Below the pieces are notes generated by a model, which saw only the letters and a list, made by a program, of their open reading frames with translations, was not told the DNA's origin and searched no databases. From positions 186,001 to 250,000 of the forward strand of contig CANSDP010000001.1 in assembly GCA_947645675.1 (NCBI GenBank): DNA of 64,000 nt, given 5' to 3'. Source of the stretch: an uncultured Bacillota bacterium. GTDB lineage: Bacteria > Bacillota > Clostridia > Oscillospirales > Oscillospiraceae. Position numbers and translations under genes: made by a program. This document shows positions 45,512 through 53,709 of this stretch, piece by piece. Positions within the stretch are counted from its first letter, which is position 1; every line of letters starts with the position of its first letter.

Positions 45512-45907
45512 ATGAGGCTGACATCTCAGACGACGTTTCTATATGTGGAGGACATGCCCGCCGCCCGGCGGTTTTTCGACGAGGTGCTGAAGCTGGAGGT
45601 GGTCTACGACCCCCTCTGGGCCTGCGTCTGGCGGACGGGGCGGGAGTCCTTCCTGGGCGTGGTGGACAACAAGAGCCGGAGAGGCGTGATCCAGGGGCTG
45701 GACAAGGGCGGCGTGCTGGTCAGCTTCACCACCCGGGACATCGAGCGGGCCTACGCCGAGCTGCTGGGCCGGGAGGGAGTCAGCCACATGACGCCCATCC
45801 GCTTCGTGGAGGATATCGGTCTGAAATCCTTTCTCTTCCAGGGTCCGGAGGGCTATCTGTTTGAGGTCCAGGAGTTTACCAACCAGGAGCTCCAGGACCT
45901 GTTCTGA
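45512..45907 (+). CDS. VOC-superfamily protein 2
   Basis: 131 residues, single VOC module: TTFLYVEDMPAARRFFDEVLKLEV then, near the end, LKSFLFQGPEGYLFEVQEF, carrying the Glu of the metal site. Clearly paralogous to the protein at 42549-42941, with the best agreement in the first 45 residues and the C-terminal 25. Two VOC proteins in one operon may form a heterodimer, since VOC domains normally pair; this is inference. SD AAAGAAGGAG. Last gene of the operon. Confidence 0.82.
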   Translation: MRLTSQTTFLYVEDMPAARRFFDEVLKLEVVYDPLWACVWRTGRESFLGVVDNKSRRGVIQGLDKGGVLVSFTTRDIERAYAELLGREGVSHMTPIRFVEDIGLKSFLFQGPEGYLFEVQEFTNQELQDLF

Positions 45908-45910
45908 AAA

Positions 45911-45950
45911 AAGCCGGCGCGCCCTGGCTCCGGTGGAGACAGGGCGCGCC
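45911..45950 (-). terminator. Terminator shared at the end of the operon and the racemase gene
   Basis: GGCGCGCCCTG (45916-45926) pairs perfectly with 45940-45950. On the minus strand GGCTTTTTTC follows, a good terminator for the racemase-like gene; the plus side lacks a T-run. Confidence 0.8.
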
Positions 45951-45966
45951 TCGGGCGTTGAGGTGT

Positions 45967-46662
45967 TCAGGGTCGGAAGCAGGTCTTGACCAGCCCCAGC
46001 CGGAGAAATTGGGCCGCCGTCCCGATGTCAAAGACGGGCAGGCGGAAAGCTTGGGAGAGCTCCCAGGCGTAGGTGCACAGGTTGCTGCACTCCAGAAGCA
46101 GTCCGCCCACCGGCCTGCCCCGGTCCAGAAGCTTTTCCGCGGCCCGGAGCACATCCCGCCGCATCAGGCTGTAGTCGTGACGGCCCTGGCCCTCGATGAC
46201 CACCTGACGGAAGTGGGGCTCCTCCTCCATCCCCTGGATGACCAGGCCGTCCAGACTGCTGGCCCCGGCGGCGATGAGGTGAGCGTAGCCCAGCAGCTGG
46301 GAGTGGCCGGTGAGGATGCCAACCGTCCGGTCCTGGCCGATGAGCTGACGCAGAAGGGGCAGGAGAATCAGGCTGGAGGCGGCTGCGGGCACCCCCGCCG
46401 CCTGAGCGATCTCCCGCTGGTACAGGACCATCAGGCCGCAGTCCCCCACGATGACGCCGGCCCCCTCCCGCGCCAGACGGCTTGCCGCCTGACACAGCTG
46501 GTCCCGGATGGCGGGGGAGCCCTGAATCAGCTCCCGGTAGCTGCCGGGGACATAGCCCAGGCGGACGGGGAAGGGGAGGGAGCCGGGCAGGCCCGGGTCC
46601 CCCCGCATCCGCTCCCCCGCCTGCTCAAAGAGAAGAACGCCGACGGGCTGTTCGCTTACCAT
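45967..46662 (-). CDS. Asp/Glu/hydantoin racemase superfamily protein
   Basis: 231 residues. The two-cysteine architecture of the aspartate/glutamate racemase superfamily is visible: C75 in VIVGDCGLM and C192 in LLLECSNL, each at the end of a hydrophobic beta strand, which allow two-base proton transfer. VGILTGHSQLL is the second-lobe start. Known members include Asp, Glu and hydantoin racemases, maleate isomerase and AroM-type proteins, so the substrate is not assigned. Its start overlaps the end of the PLP-enzyme gene by seven bases, so the two are translated together. Confidence 0.78.
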   Translation of the reverse strand: MVSEQPVGVLLFEQAGERMRGDPGLPGSLPFPVRLGYVPGSYRELIQGSPAIRDQLCQAASRLAREGAGVIVGDCGLMVLYQREIAQAAGVPAAASSLILLPLLRQLIGQDRTVGILTGHSQLLGYAHLIAAGASSLDGLVIQGMEEEPHFRQVVIEGQGRHDYSLMRRDVLRAAEKLLDRGRPVGGLLLECSNLCTYAWELSQAFRLPVFDIGTAAQFLRLGLVKTCFRP

Positions 46663-47903
46663 TTCTTCTGAAAGTCGGGCTTCCGGCCGGTTTTGGCGAT
46701 GAGGTCCTCCATGGCCTCGATCATGCGGTCGATGTCCTCCCGGTTGTTGAAATATTGACAGGAGATGCGGAAGCCGCCCACATAGTCGGTAAAGCGCTGG
46801 GCGATGAAGATCTTGCGGGCGTGGAGCTCCTTGAGAATCTGCCGCTCGGTCTCCAGGTCCTCATAGAGCCGGGCGATGACAATGCCCGAGCGGTGGTCCA
46901 GATCCCGGTGGGTGATGAGGGTGCTGCCAATGCGCTCCAGCTCGTCCATGCAGTAGGTGCTGATCTCCAGAATGCGGGCCTCGATGTTCTCCACGCCCAG
47001 CTCGTTGACCAGGCCCAGGGTCTCCCCCAGGGCGATGGCGCCGGGGTAGTTGGAGGTGCCGCCGATCTCAAACTTGCGGGCGGTCATGTCATACTGCCAG
47101 TCGTTGACCGAGGCGGCGGCGGGATTTTCCCAATAGGCTCCCCAGCCCCCCTCGGGCACCCGGGTGTTCAGATAGCCCAGATAGACAGGCTTCAGCTTGG
47201 GCAGGGTTTCCTTGTTGATGTAGAGCACGCCGGCTCCGAAGGGGGAGTTGAGCCACTTGTGCCCGCCGGCGGTGAGGATGTCCACATGGAAGCTCTTGGT
47301 GTCCAGCTTGGACACGCCCAGCTGCTGTACCGCGTCCACCACCAGGAAAATGCCCCGGGCCTTGCACATGTCCCCGATCTCCTTCAGGTCCATCCTCCAG
47401 CCGTTGCACCACTCCACCGAGGACAGGACCAGGACGCGGGTGCGCTTGTCGCACAGGGCCTCGAAATCCTTGGCGTAGAAGCGGCTGTCCTGGGTTTTCG
47501 CCACTCGGATGTCAATGTTTTTCCGCTCCCGGATGGCGCACCAGGGCAGGGCGACCTGAATGAATTCCAGGTTGGTGGTGATGATGTTGTCCCCGTCGTT
47601 GAGCTCGATGCCGGCGGCGGCGATGTTCAGTCCGTGGGAGGTGCTCTCCACAATGGCGATCTCCTCTGGGTCGGCATTGAGCAGCCGGGCGGCCTCCTCA
47701 TAGGCCTTGTGGCGCTTGGCGTCCATGGCGATGTGGTGGGCGCTGGAGTTGGCCTCGTCCTGACGGGCGGTGAAATCGGCGAAATCCTTCAGGGCCCGGA
47801 CCGTCCGCTGGGGGGCGAAGCTGACGCAGGCGGCGTCTAAAAAGGTCATAGTGGATAAGACCGGCCACTCCTCCTGGCGAAGCTGTTCCCAATTTACATT
47901 CAT
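46656..47903 (-). CDS. Class V aminotransferase / cysteine desulfurase-like PLP enzyme
   Basis: PLP-dependent fold-type I enzyme. 415 residues. The PLP Lys is K216 in TAGGHKWLNSPFG, with PLP-contacting D190 in LVVDAVQQLG and VESTSHGLNI as the phosphate loop. FEIGGTSNYPGAIALGETL matches the isopenicillin-epimerase/CsdA-like branch. The active-loop Cys of a true cysteine desulfurase is not apparent, so an epimerase, aminotransferase or lyase on an amino acid or peptide-like compound is more likely than Fe-S assembly. Coupled to a racemase-like gene, which favours D-amino acid or stereochemical chemistry. SD AGGAGG precedes the ATG. Confidence 0.86.
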   Translation of the reverse strand: MNVNWEQLRQEEWPVLSTMTFLDAACVSFAPQRTVRALKDFADFTARQDEANSSAHHIAMDAKRHKAYEEAARLLNADPEEIAIVESTSHGLNIAAAGIELNDGDNIITTNLEFIQVALPWCAIRERKNIDIRVAKTQDSRFYAKDFEALCDKRTRVLVLSSVEWCNGWRMDLKEIGDMCKARGIFLVVDAVQQLGVSKLDTKSFHVDILTAGGHKWLNSPFGAGVLYINKETLPKLKPVYLGYLNTRVPEGGWGAYWENPAAASVNDWQYDMTARKFEIGGTSNYPGAIALGETLGLVNELGVENIEARILEISTYCMDELERIGSTLITHRDLDHRSGIVIARLYEDLETERQILKELHARKIFIAQRFTDYVGGFRISCQYFNNREDIDRMIEAMEDLIAKTGRKPDFQKKW

Positions 47904-47999
47904 ACTGTATACCTCCTAATCAGCTGGCGCGAAGCTTGGGAGCCTTTCTCCGGCGCGCCTTCTGATTCACATGGTACGGGAAAAGGCCCGAAGGTTCTA

Positions 48000-48011
48000 T
48001 AAAGTACTTTA
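48000..48011. promoter_or_regulatory. Palindrome between the PLP enzyme and Crp/Fnr regulator 2
   Basis: TAAAGTACTTTA, a perfect 12-bp palindrome in the 154-base divergent gap. No well-spaced -35/-10 pair is clear on either strand here; it may be an operator. Confidence 0.4.
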
Positions 48012-48057
48012 CATCTTTTTGTTTTTTTCCAAGCCCGGGGAGAGAGGAGATGAGTCT

Positions 48058-48768
48058 ATGTTTATCCAGGAGCTGTCCCCCTGGATCGGGGAGGAGGCCG
48101 AACGCTGGGCGCGCCTACTGGATGGCAGGGCGGCCCGGCTGTGGCGGAAAAATCAGGTCCTGTTCCACCAGGGAGACGAGGCTCGGTATGTGTATGTGGT
48201 AAAATCCGGGCGGGTGTGCGTCACCTCCTTTCAACAGGACGGGACGGAGCGGCAGCTGATGATCGCGGAGCGGGGGGCCATGTTCGGCGAGGAATTCTGT
48301 CTGGCCCGGATGCCCTGTCTGACCAGCGCGGTGGCTATCGTGGACTCCAGGGTGTACGCCCTGCCCTTCCCCTGGGTGGAGGAGCGGATGGACCGGGACC
48401 CGGCCCTGTGCCGTCAGATCATGACGTCGGTCAGCCGAAAAAACCTGGTGCTGCTGCACCAGGTTATGGAGTACTCCTCCGCCGACGCCTTTCAGCGCAT
48501 CGCCCAGGTCCTGGTGAACCTGAGCCGGCGCTACGGCCAGGCGGGGGAGCTTGGGGAGCGGATCGGCATCCGGTTCACCCAACAGGATGTGGCCAACCTG
48601 ATTCACGTCAGCCGGGTCACGGTGAGCAACGTGATGAACGCCCTGACCAGGCAGGGCATTGTGGAGCGGAGGGACGGGGCGTTCTGGATCAGAAAGCCGG
48701 AGCTTCTGGCCGGTATCGCCCAGGGCTCGGCCCCCAATTTGCGGCGTCATTCCCACGCCTCCCTGTGA
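48058..48768 (+). CDS. Crp/Fnr-family transcriptional regulator 2
   Basis: 236 residues from ATG 48058, chosen because the conserved domain starts there and GAGAGAGGAGA lies upstream; the frame is open 29 codons further. N-terminal cNMP-like barrel (VLFHQGDEARYVYVVKSGRVCVT, ERGAMFGEEF) and C-terminal HTH RFTQQDVANLIHVSRVTVSNVMNALTRQGI. A few Cys residues in the barrel, but no Fnr cluster pattern. Divergent from the PLP enzyme and racemase genes and same-strand with ridA, so it likely controls both. Confidence 0.92.
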   Translation: MFIQELSPWIGEEAERWARLLDGRAARLWRKNQVLFHQGDEARYVYVVKSGRVCVTSFQQDGTERQLMIAERGAMFGEEFCLARMPCLTSAVAIVDSRVYALPFPWVEERMDRDPALCRQIMTSVSRKNLVLLHQVMEYSSADAFQRIAQVLVNLSRRYGQAGELGERIGIRFTQQDVANLIHVSRVTVSNVMNALTRQGIVERRDGAFWIRKPELLAGIAQGSAPNLRRHSHASL

Positions 48769-48833
48769 GGCGGCGGGGTGCGTATAGATGCCAGCGCGCT
48801 GGCGGCTAAATAAATGGAAAGAAGGAAAAAAGC

Positions 48834-49202
48834 ATGAACGTAATTGCCACAGAAAAGGCCCCCGCGGCCATCGGCCCCTACTCCCAGGGTTATGAGATCA
48901 ATGGACTGGTGTTCACCTCGGGGCAGATCCCCATCATCCCCGAGACGGGGGCGGCGCCGGAGGGTATCGAGGCCCAGGCCGGCCAGAGCTGCCGGAACGT
49001 AGGCGCTGTGCTGGCGGCTGCGGGCGTCGGGTTTGAGAACGTCGTCAAGACCACCTGCTTCCTGGCGGATATGGAGGACTTCGCCGCCTTTAACCAGGTC
49101 TATGCCAAGTACTTCGTCTCCAAGCCCGCCCGGAGCTGTGTGGCCGTCAAGGCCCTGCCCAAGGGCGTCCTGTGTGAGATCGAGGCAATCGCGGTGAAAT
49201 AA
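48834..49202 (+). CDS. ridA: RidA-family 2-iminobutanoate/2-iminopropanoate deaminase
   Basis: Hydrolyses reactive enamine/imine intermediates released by PLP enzymes and so prevents damage to other PLP enzymes. 122 residues. Motifs: APAAIGPYSQGYEINGLVFTSGQIP at the start and the C-terminal PARSCVAVKALPKGVLCEIEAIA, which includes the Arg that binds the carboxylate and the Glu near the end. SD AGAAGGA. Its nearness to a class V PLP enzyme and racemase suggests it handles their imine by-products. Confidence 0.94.
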   Translation: MNVIATEKAPAAIGPYSQGYEINGLVFTSGQIPIIPETGAAPEGIEAQAGQSCRNVGAVLAAAGVGFENVVKTTCFLADMEDFAAFNQVYAKYFVSKPARSCVAVKALPKGVLCEIEAIAVK

Positions 49203-49212
49203 CCGCCGGACC

Positions 49213-49251
49213 CGTCAAAAAACCTCGCCAGCGGCGAGGTTTTTTGACGGC
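49213..49251. terminator. Terminator after ridA
   Basis: Perfect 18-bp stem 49213-49230 / 49234-49251 containing A6 and T6 runs and GC-rich CCTCGCC, loop AGC. Works as a bidirectional terminator. Confidence 0.9.
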
Positions 49252-49285
49252 TGCGCCCCGCTTTAGGAAAAAGCCGCGCCAGGGC

Positions 49286-49314
49286 TTGCAAACCGGGGGA
49301 AATGGTGATATAAT
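49286..49314 (+). promoter_or_regulatory. Promoter for yebC
   Basis: TTGCAA (49286-49291), 17-base spacer, TATAAT (49309-49314). Confidence 0.85.
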
Positions 49315-49349
49315 TTCTCCGCTTATTATACTAAAAGGGGAAGATATTC

Positions 49350-50078
49350 ATGTCCGGACATTCCAAATGGCACAACATACAAAAAACCAAGGGCGCGGCG
49401 GACGCCAAGCGTTCCCAGATCTTTACCAAGATCGCCCGTGAGATGATCGTGGCGGTCAAGACGGGCGGCAGCGGCGACCCGGCCAATAACTCCCGTCTGG
49501 CTACCGTCATTGCCAAGGCCAAGGCGGCCAATATGCCCAACGACAATATCAAGCGCACCATCGACAAAGCCTTGGGCTCCGGCAATACCGACAGCTTTGA
49601 AAACGTGGTCTACGAGGGCTACGGCCCCAACGGCGTGGCCGTCATCGTGGAGGCCCTCACCGACAACCGCAACCGCACCGCCCCTGAGGTGCGCCATCTC
49701 CTGGACAAGTACGGCAAGGGCCTGGGGGCCACCGGCTGCGTGTCCTGGTCCTTTGATCGGAAGGGCGTTATTATTATTGAGGCTGAGGAGCTGGACGAGG
49801 ACACCGTCATGATGGATGCCCTGGAGGCCGGCGCCGACGACATGCAGGCCGACGACGAGGTTTTTCAGGTCTACACCGACCCGGACGCTTTCCCCGCCGT
49901 TACCGAGGCCCTGGAGGCCAAGGGCTACACCTTCCTGGAGGCAGGCGTGCAGATGGTCCCCCAGAACTATGTCACCCTAACCGACGAGACCGACATCAAA
50001 AACATGGAAAAGCTCATTGACTTCCTGGAGGAAAACGACGACGTGCAGAACGTCTACCACAACTGGGAGCAGGAGTAA
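49350..50078 (+). CDS. yebC: YebC/PmpR-family protein
   Basis: 242 residues. Opens with the family hallmark MSGHSKWHNIQKTKGAADAKR. Other blocks are ARLATVIAKAKA-like (NSRLATVIAKAKAANMP), YEGYGPNGVAVIVEALTDN and WSFDRKG. Family members act as DNA-binding regulators; some recent work on YebC-type proteins in Firmicutes supports a role in translation of proline-rich stretches. Own promoter and terminator, so monocistronic. SD AAAAGGGG. Confidence 0.94.
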   Translation: MSGHSKWHNIQKTKGAADAKRSQIFTKIAREMIVAVKTGGSGDPANNSRLATVIAKAKAANMPNDNIKRTIDKALGSGNTDSFENVVYEGYGPNGVAVIVEALTDNRNRTAPEVRHLLDKYGKGLGATGCVSWSFDRKGVIIIEAEELDEDTVMMDALEAGADDMQADDEVFQVYTDPDAFPAVTEALEAKGYTFLEAGVQMVPQNYVTLTDETDIKNMEKLIDFLEENDDVQNVYHNWEQE

Positions 50079-50083
50079 TAACG

Positions 50084-50137
50084 CGAGGCTGGCCCCACCC
50101 CCGAACAAGCGCGGGGCGCGGGCCAGCCTCGGTTTTT
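50084..50137 (+). terminator. Terminator after yebC
   Basis: CGAGGCTGGCCC (50084-50095) pairs perfectly with 50120-50131 around a 24-base loop, then TTTTT (50133-50137). Confidence 0.88.
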
Positions 50138-50186
50138 ATATCGCGGAGCCAAATATAAGGCGGCTGCAGATTAAGGAGGAAACACG

Positions 50187-51506
50187 ATGCTGTCAGAATA
50201 CAGAAGCAAGCTTGTCACAGCGGAGGAGGCCGCCAGAGCGGTGCGGTCCGGGGACTGGGTGGATTACGGCTTTGGCGGGGGCTTTCCCGAGCTGATGGAC
50301 CGGGCCCTGGCCGGACGCAAGGGTGAGCTGAAGGATGTGAAGATCCGGGGCGGCTTGGTGATCCGGCCCTGGATTGAGGTGGTGGAGCAGGACCCGGAGC
50401 GCAGCTCCTTCACATATTACAGCTGGCACATCGGGGACTATGAGCGTAAGCTCCAGAGCCGGGGGCTGGTCAAATTCCTGCCGGTGATGCTGCGCTCTCT
50501 GCCTGAGCTGTACCGGAATCACATCCGGGTGGATGTGGCGTTCGTTCCTGTGTCCGTCCCCGATGAAAAGGGCTTCTGCGGGCTGGGTATCTCCAACTAC
50601 GCATGGCGCGTCATTCTTGAGAACGCCAGGACGGTAGTCTTTGAGATTAATGAGCGTCTGCCCAGGCTCCAGGGCGTGGACGGGTCCCACCGGGTCCGCC
50701 TGTCCGAGGCCGACTACATCGTGGAGGGGGAGCATGAGCCCCTTCCGGTGCGCGGCTACAGGGAGGCCTCTGAAACCGACAGGAGGATCGCCCAGCTGGT
50801 GACGGCCGAGATCCCCGACGGCGCGGTGCTCGCTCTGGGGGTAGGGGGCGTGCCCTTTACCGTGGCCAATATGATCGCCCAGTCCGATTTAAAGGATATC
50901 GGCTGCCATACCGGCACCATCAGCGACGCCTTCATGGCTCTCTATCGGGCGGGAAAGCTGACCAACGCCCGCAAGGAGATCGACAGGGGGCTGTCTACCT
51001 GGAATCTGGCCATGGGTTCCCAGGAGCTGTACGACTGGCTGGACGCTGAGCCGGGCCTGTTCCGCCCCGGCAGCCTGGACTATGTCCACAACCCCTATCG
51101 CATGGCGGAGATGAGAAATTTCATCAGCATCAACGGAGGCGTGCAGCTGGACCTGATGGGCCAGGAGAACGGAGAATCCGCCGGAACCCGGCAGCTGTCG
51201 GGCATCGGCGGGCAGATGGACTTCCTGGAGGGGGCCTTCCGCTCCCAAGGAGGGAAGGGCTTTATCTGCATTAACTCCTCCCGTGTGGACAAGACCGGGA
51301 CGCGCAGATCGAATATTGTGCCGTTTATCCCCGGCGGGAGCACCGTCTCCGTCCCCCGGACGATGATCCAGTATGTGGCCACCGAGTACGGCGTGGTCAA
51401 GCTCTCCGGCCTGTCTCTATGGGAGCGGGCCCAGGCCATGATCTCTGTCGCTCACCCGGATTTCCGGGAGGAGCTGACCCAGTATGCCCAGGAAAGCCTT
51501 CGGTGA
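50187..51506 (+). CDS. Acetyl-CoA hydrolase/transferase family protein without the usual active-site Glu
   Basis: 439 residues, overall like butyryl-CoA:acetate or 4-hydroxybutyrate CoA-transferases, which move CoA between carboxylic acids through a glutamyl-CoA intermediate. Family features: ALGVGGVP (oxyanion loop, about 216-223), LTNARKEIDRG, ISINGGVQLDLMGQ, SGTRQ-like SAGTRQLSGIGGQMDF and IVPFIPGGSTVSVPRT. The active-site motif normally HTEM reads H241-T-G243-T (GCHTGTISDAF), so the nucleophilic Glu appears to be Gly. It may be a hydrolase-like, binding or altered enzyme. SD AAGGAGG. No other butyrate pathway gene is nearby. Confidence 0.82.
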   Translation: MLSEYRSKLVTAEEAARAVRSGDWVDYGFGGGFPELMDRALAGRKGELKDVKIRGGLVIRPWIEVVEQDPERSSFTYYSWHIGDYERKLQSRGLVKFLPVMLRSLPELYRNHIRVDVAFVPVSVPDEKGFCGLGISNYAWRVILENARTVVFEINERLPRLQGVDGSHRVRLSEADYIVEGEHEPLPVRGYREASETDRRIAQLVTAEIPDGAVLALGVGGVPFTVANMIAQSDLKDIGCHTGTISDAFMALYRAGKLTNARKEIDRGLSTWNLAMGSQELYDWLDAEPGLFRPGSLDYVHNPYRMAEMRNFISINGGVQLDLMGQENGESAGTRQLSGIGGQMDFLEGAFRSQGGKGFICINSSRVDKTGTRRSNIVPFIPGGSTVSVPRTMIQYVATEYGVVKLSGLSLWERAQAMISVAHPDFREELTQYAQESLR

Positions 51507-51532
51507 TCCCCGCGCAAAAGGGGGACTGTTGG

Positions 51533-52306
51533 CTAAAAATTGAAGCGCATCCGGGTCCTGTCGTAGTACAGCTCCAGGGGCAGGCTGAGAGTCTGCACAT
51601 TTTCTTCATTGTAAAGAAATTTCAGGCTTAACAGAAATTGCATTTCTCCCTCTGAAATATCCCCAAGCTCTGTTACTGTCATTAGATTGGCGTTGTAGTA
51701 GTACTCTAAAAACTGGACCCACATATCCACCTGGACGTAATAATTCTCTCTGTATACCACATGTTTTCCGTCAGTGCCCGCCGAGGAGATCACCATGTTA
51801 TTCATCTCTACAGGGCTGCCCACGTCTATTTGAACCGCCTTGCCGCTCACGTCATCCACTGCCATGGCGGCGGACCAGTTCCAGTCCTCATCAGCCCAGC
51901 GGCAGTCCCACACCAAAGCGGAGCTGCCATCCCCCGCCACCATGAGGCGGGGCTCCGCAGTCCGCTCCCCCTTGCTCAGCATGCTCCGCTCCCACTTGGA
52001 GACCATATTAAAGGAATACATCATATCCCACGCCTCTTCCGCCGCCTGGAGGGCCTCATCCTCTGTCAGGGCGGTCCCGCCCTCCCAGGGGATGGTGACA
52101 GGGCCTGACGAGGCGATCCGCAGAGTCTGCTCCAACCTGTTGTCCTGAAGCAGCGTCAGGCTGACCATGTTCAGCTCCAGGCTCTCCTGAGAATTTCCCA
52201 TCCGGGCATCCTGAAATGCGGAGGTCAGCCAGGGCATAGCCGCCCCCAGGGCAACGGGCAGAAGGGTAGACAATAGCGGCAGACAGCGCTTCCAATTCTG
52301 TTTCAT
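51533..52306 (-). CDS. Hypothetical secreted or membrane-anchored protein of a two-component operon
   Basis: 257 residues, family not recognised. A hydrophobic N-terminal segment (about 8-26, LPLLSTLLPVALGAAMPWL) after a basic start looks like a signal anchor. The rest is soluble, with EDEALQAAEEAW, ALVWDCRWADEDWNW and AVDDVSGKAVQIDVG, the last resembling PepSY-like or YycH/YycI-like extracytoplasmic regulators only in general shape. The start overlaps the histidine kinase stop by four bases, so it is co-translated and may modulate the kinase outside the membrane. That role is inference. Confidence 0.65.
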   Translation of the reverse strand: MKQNWKRCLPLLSTLLPVALGAAMPWLTSAFQDARMGNSQESLELNMVSLTLLQDNRLEQTLRIASSGPVTIPWEGGTALTEDEALQAAEEAWDMMYSFNMVSKWERSMLSKGERTAEPRLMVAGDGSSALVWDCRWADEDWNWSAAMAVDDVSGKAVQIDVGSPVEMNNMVISSAGTDGKHVVYRENYYVQVDMWVQFLEYYYNANLMTVTELGDISEGEMQFLLSLKFLYNEENVQTLSLPLELYYDRTRMRFNF

Positions 52307-53709
52307 TGCGGTCGGCCTCCTCTCAGCTCCACTGTGACGCAGGCTCCGCCCTCGGGGCGGTTTTCAAACCGGATACTTCCGTGATGGAGGGCGGCGATTT
52401 CCTGGCACAGCGCCAGCCCCAGCCCGAAGCCCCCCTGCTTTCGAGAACGGGCCTTGTCTGCCCGGTAGAAGGCCTCTGTCAGGTGGTTCAGCGCCTGTGG
52501 CGGGATGCCCCGGCCGCTGTCCAGCACCTGAATGAGACAGCCGTCCTCCAGCATCCGCTGCCTGAGCTGGAGCGTCCCGCCGCCCTCCATGGCCTTCTGG
52601 GCGTTGTCCGCCAGGTTCAGCAGCAGGGACCAGGTCAGGTCCGGTTCCAGAAGGCAGAGGCCGTCCTCACAGTCACAGGCAACGGAGATCCCTTTCGCTT
52701 GACAGGCCGGGACCAGCCGCCGGGCCAATTCCTCCACCAGGTCTCTGGGGCTGACCTCCGCAAGGGGCATATCCCGCCGCTGGACGACCAGCAGCTCCAG
52801 CAGCTTCCGGGACAGGCTCTCCAGACGCTTTCCCTCGGAGTAGAGATAGCCCGCCGCCTCGGTCTGCTCCTCCGCGGTCAGCATACCGCTGCGGATCAGC
52901 TCCGCGTAGCCGATGAGGGAGGTTATCGGGGTCTTTACCTCATGGGCAAAGCTTCCCACAAAGCGCTCCTGCCGCTCCACCGACTGGCGCAGCTCCAGAA
53001 TCTGCCGCTCCAGCTGGTCAGCCATGGTGTTGAAATCCTGAGACACCATCCCGATCTCGTCTGAGGACCGTACCTGGACCCGGCTGGCGTAGTTGCCCGA
53101 GGTGATGTCCCGGGAGGCTCGGGACAGTCCCTCCAGCGGAGCGGTAAGCACCCGGGACACCATATAGGACAGAATGGCGCACAGCAGGCACATCACCAGA
53201 AAGACCTGCAAATAGGTGCGCTGTTGGGTCTGGCGGGCGGTATAGAGGGCGGTGATATCGTGGCTTGCGGCCAGATACAGAATGTCGCCGTTGGTCTCTA
53301 CAGCCCCGGAAAAGGTTAGATAGCGCCGTCCGTCCGGCCCCTCCGCAATTCGGAACAGACAGCCGCCGGGCCCCGGCACCCCGTCGCCGGCAAGAAGAGA
53401 GGACCGGTCCTCCCCCGTCTCGCAGAGGATCTGTGTTTCGGTAGACAGCCGCAGACTGGCCCAGGCGGCGCTGTTTTGCTGATACAGCTGCTCCATGACC
53501 CGGGCGATGGCCTCACGGTCCAGGTAGGGGTCCCGGCTGTTGACGATCTGAAGCGTACCCCAGGCCATGCGGTAATCCCCAAAGGCGGCGACCTTCTCCC
53601 GCTCCAGAGAGTTTTGGAAGGAGCCGGAGATCAGCAGACTGCCACCGATCCCGAAGAGGAGGGACAGCAGAGCCAGCATGGACAGGGTCATTTTCAGATA
53701 AAATTTCAC
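52303..53709 (-). CDS. Sensor histidine kinase
   Basis: 468 residues. Two membrane helices (about 7-27 and 166-186) flank an extracellular sensor of about 140 residues. HAMP domain at about 187-240 (APLEGLSRASRDITSGNY, then DEIGMVSQDFNTMADQLE). HisKA phospho-acceptor H256 in SFAHEVKTPIT, then an ATPase domain with N box LLLNLADNAQKA, G1 DSGRGIP and G2 GGFGLGLAL. It overlaps the response regulator by four bases upstream and the unknown secreted gene by four bases downstream. Signal unknown. Confidence 0.95.
   Translation of the reverse strand: MKFYLKMTLSMLALLSLLFGIGGSLLISGSFQNSLEREKVAAFGDYRMAWGTLQIVNSRDPYLDREAIARVMEQLYQQNSAAWASLRLSTETQILCETGEDRSSLLAGDGVPGPGGCLFRIAEGPDGRRYLTFSGAVETNGDILYLAASHDITALYTARQTQQRTYLQVFLVMCLLCAILSYMVSRVLTAPLEGLSRASRDITSGNYASRVQVRSSDEIGMVSQDFNTMADQLERQILELRQSVERQERFVGSFAHEVKTPITSLIGYAELIRSGMLTAEEQTEAAGYLYSEGKRLESLSRKLLELLVVQRRDMPLAEVSPRDLVEELARRLVPACQAKGISVACDCEDGLCLLEPDLTWSLLLNLADNAQKAMEGGGTLQLRQRMLEDGCLIQVLDSGRGIPPQALNHLTEAFYRADKARSRKQGGFGLGLALCQEIAALHHGSIRFENRPEGGACVTVELRGGRPQ

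Noticed and set aside
46656-47903. Cysteine desulfurase for Fe-S cluster assembly
   Set aside because: No clear active-site Cys loop and no IscU/SufU neighbour; coupled instead to a racemase-like gene.
48788-48801. GCCAGCGCGCTGGC palindrome before ridA as terminator or operator
   Set aside because: Perfect but has no loop or T-run; GC-rich palindromes of this size arise by chance in such DNA.
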